Shown here one piece after another: positions 5,923 to 6,130 of a stretch of 6,130 nucleotides of DNA. Made by a program: the position numbers and the translations under genes. The stretch is from Paracoccaceae bacterium (GTDB lineage: Bacteria > Pseudomonadota > Alphaproteobacteria > Rhodobacterales > Rhodobacteraceae): NCBI GenBank assembly GCA_026982515.1, contig JALSGY010000038.1:1-6130 (forward strand). Direction: 5' to 3'. Within the stretch, counting starts at the first letter, position 1; each line of letters begins with the position of its first letter. Below the pieces are notes generated by a model. It had not been told where the DNA came from, ran no database searches, and saw only the letters and a program-made list of their open reading frames with translations.

Positions 5923-5951
5923 CTGACCTCCCGCCCGGCATGTTTTATCTT
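5923..5951 (+). promoter_or_regulatory. Candidate sigma-70-type promoter for the Tat-exported gene
   Basis: CTGACC (5923-5928, 4 of 6 matches to TTGACA) and TATCTT (5946-5951, 4 of 6 to TATAAT) are separated by 17 bases in an AT-richer patch. The implied start of transcription would be near 5957-5960, about 50 bases before ATG 6009. The inverted repeat at 5901-5917 would sit immediately upstream of the -35, a position that suits an activator. Confidence 0.4.
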
Positions 5952-5993
5952 CAGTCCCTGCCCGAGAAATCATTTTCCACCCCAGGCCACCAC

Positions 5994-5999
5994 AAGGAG
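5994..5999 (+). promoter_or_regulatory. Ribosome binding site for the Tat-exported gene
   Basis: AAGGAG is followed nine bases later by ATG 6009. It is the strongest Shine-Dalgarno match in the window and supports the gene being real despite its truncation. Confidence 0.8.
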
Positions 6000-6008
6000 C
6001 CATATCAC

Positions 6009-6130
6009 ATGAAACGCCGCGAATTCCTGGCCGGCAGCGCCGCCGCCGCTCTTCTTCCCCTTGCCGTACGAGCCCAGGGCGCGGCCGCGCTGGCCTATCC
6101 GCCGCTGCTCGATGCCACGCAGGACGGGGC
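6009..6130 (+). CDS. Tat-exported protein, probable multicopper oxidase, 5' end only
   Basis: Only the first 40 codons are inside the window. The N-terminus MKRREFLAGSAAAALL is a twin-arginine signal (RR-x-F-L), followed by a hydrophobic, alanine-rich core and a likely cleavage site after VRA (residue 22). The protein should therefore be exported folded to the periplasm. The mature start, with LAYPPLLDATQDG, resembles the opening of Tat-exported multicopper oxidases of the CotA/FtsP/CueO type, where a PPLLD-like segment precedes the first cupredoxin domain. No copper ligands are within view, so the function rests on this short match and is tentative. A strong ribosome binding site and a plausible promoter precede it. 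The change of function after the reductase and the 116-base gap suggest its own transcription unit. Confidence 0.75.
   Translation, partial: MKRREFLAGSAAAALLPLAVRAQGAAALAYPPLLDATQDG

Noticed and set aside
4858..6003. 381-codon open frame on the - strand
   Set aside because: It is a shadow of the glyoxylate reductase gene; the composition is low-complexity and no domain is recognisable, while the + strand frame carries a complete enzyme.
1..6130. CRISPR array, insertion sequence, tRNA or rRNA
   Set aside because: No regularly spaced repeats, transposase-like protein, terminal inverted repeats or RNA-gene signature were seen on either strand.

Overview
The window is a compact, GC-rich stretch of chromosome. 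It most resembles an alphaproteobacterium of the Rhodobacterales (Rhodobacter/Paracoccus-type). This is inferred from the gene families, very high G+C at third codon positions, short intergenic gaps, and the wording of the proteins themselves, such as the C-terminal part of the glyoxylate reductase and the membrane-anchored MoeB. No sequence search was run, so genus and species are not claimed.

Layout. (1) Positions 1-2087, + strand: a housekeeping cluster of the 3' end of coaBC (coenzyme A synthesis), dut (dUTPase) and a MoeB/ThiF-type adenylyltransferase with an N-terminal membrane region. dut and the MoeB-like gene overlap by one base (TGATG), so they are probably one operon with coaBC. 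(2) Positions 2088-2241: a short convergent gap without a convincing terminator. (3) Positions 2242-4771, - strand, read right to left: an exported two-SH3-domain protein, a KpsS/capsule-synthesis-like glycosyltransferase and a FieF-type metal-cation exporter, tightly packed and probably co-transcribed. (4) Positions 4772-4905: a divergent promoter region. (5) Positions 4906-5892, + strand: a GyaR-type glyoxylate/hydroxypyruvate reductase (D-glycerate dehydrogenase). (6) Positions 5893-6008: a promoter region with a near-perfect inverted repeat, followed by the first 40 codons of a Tat-exported protein, probably a multicopper oxidase, cut by the window end.

How the genes fit together. The left block is core metabolism: CoA precursor synthesis, nucleotide sanitation and sulfur-carrier activation for molybdopterin or thiamine. 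The middle block suggests cell-envelope work (a periplasmic SH3 protein plus a putative polysaccharide glycosyltransferase) alongside metal efflux, but a shared pathway is not shown by the sequence. The right block is carbon metabolism followed by an unrelated exported oxidase-like gene.

I see no mobile element, CRISPR array, tRNA, rRNA or phage gene, and no clear new defence or biosynthetic system. The points most worth a second look are the membrane-fused MoeB, the orphan capsule-type glycosyltransferase in its SH3/CDF operon, the displaced catalytic-Glu motif in the reductase, the 12-bp tandem duplication carrying the dut ribosome binding site, and the inverted repeat ahead of the Tat-exported gene.
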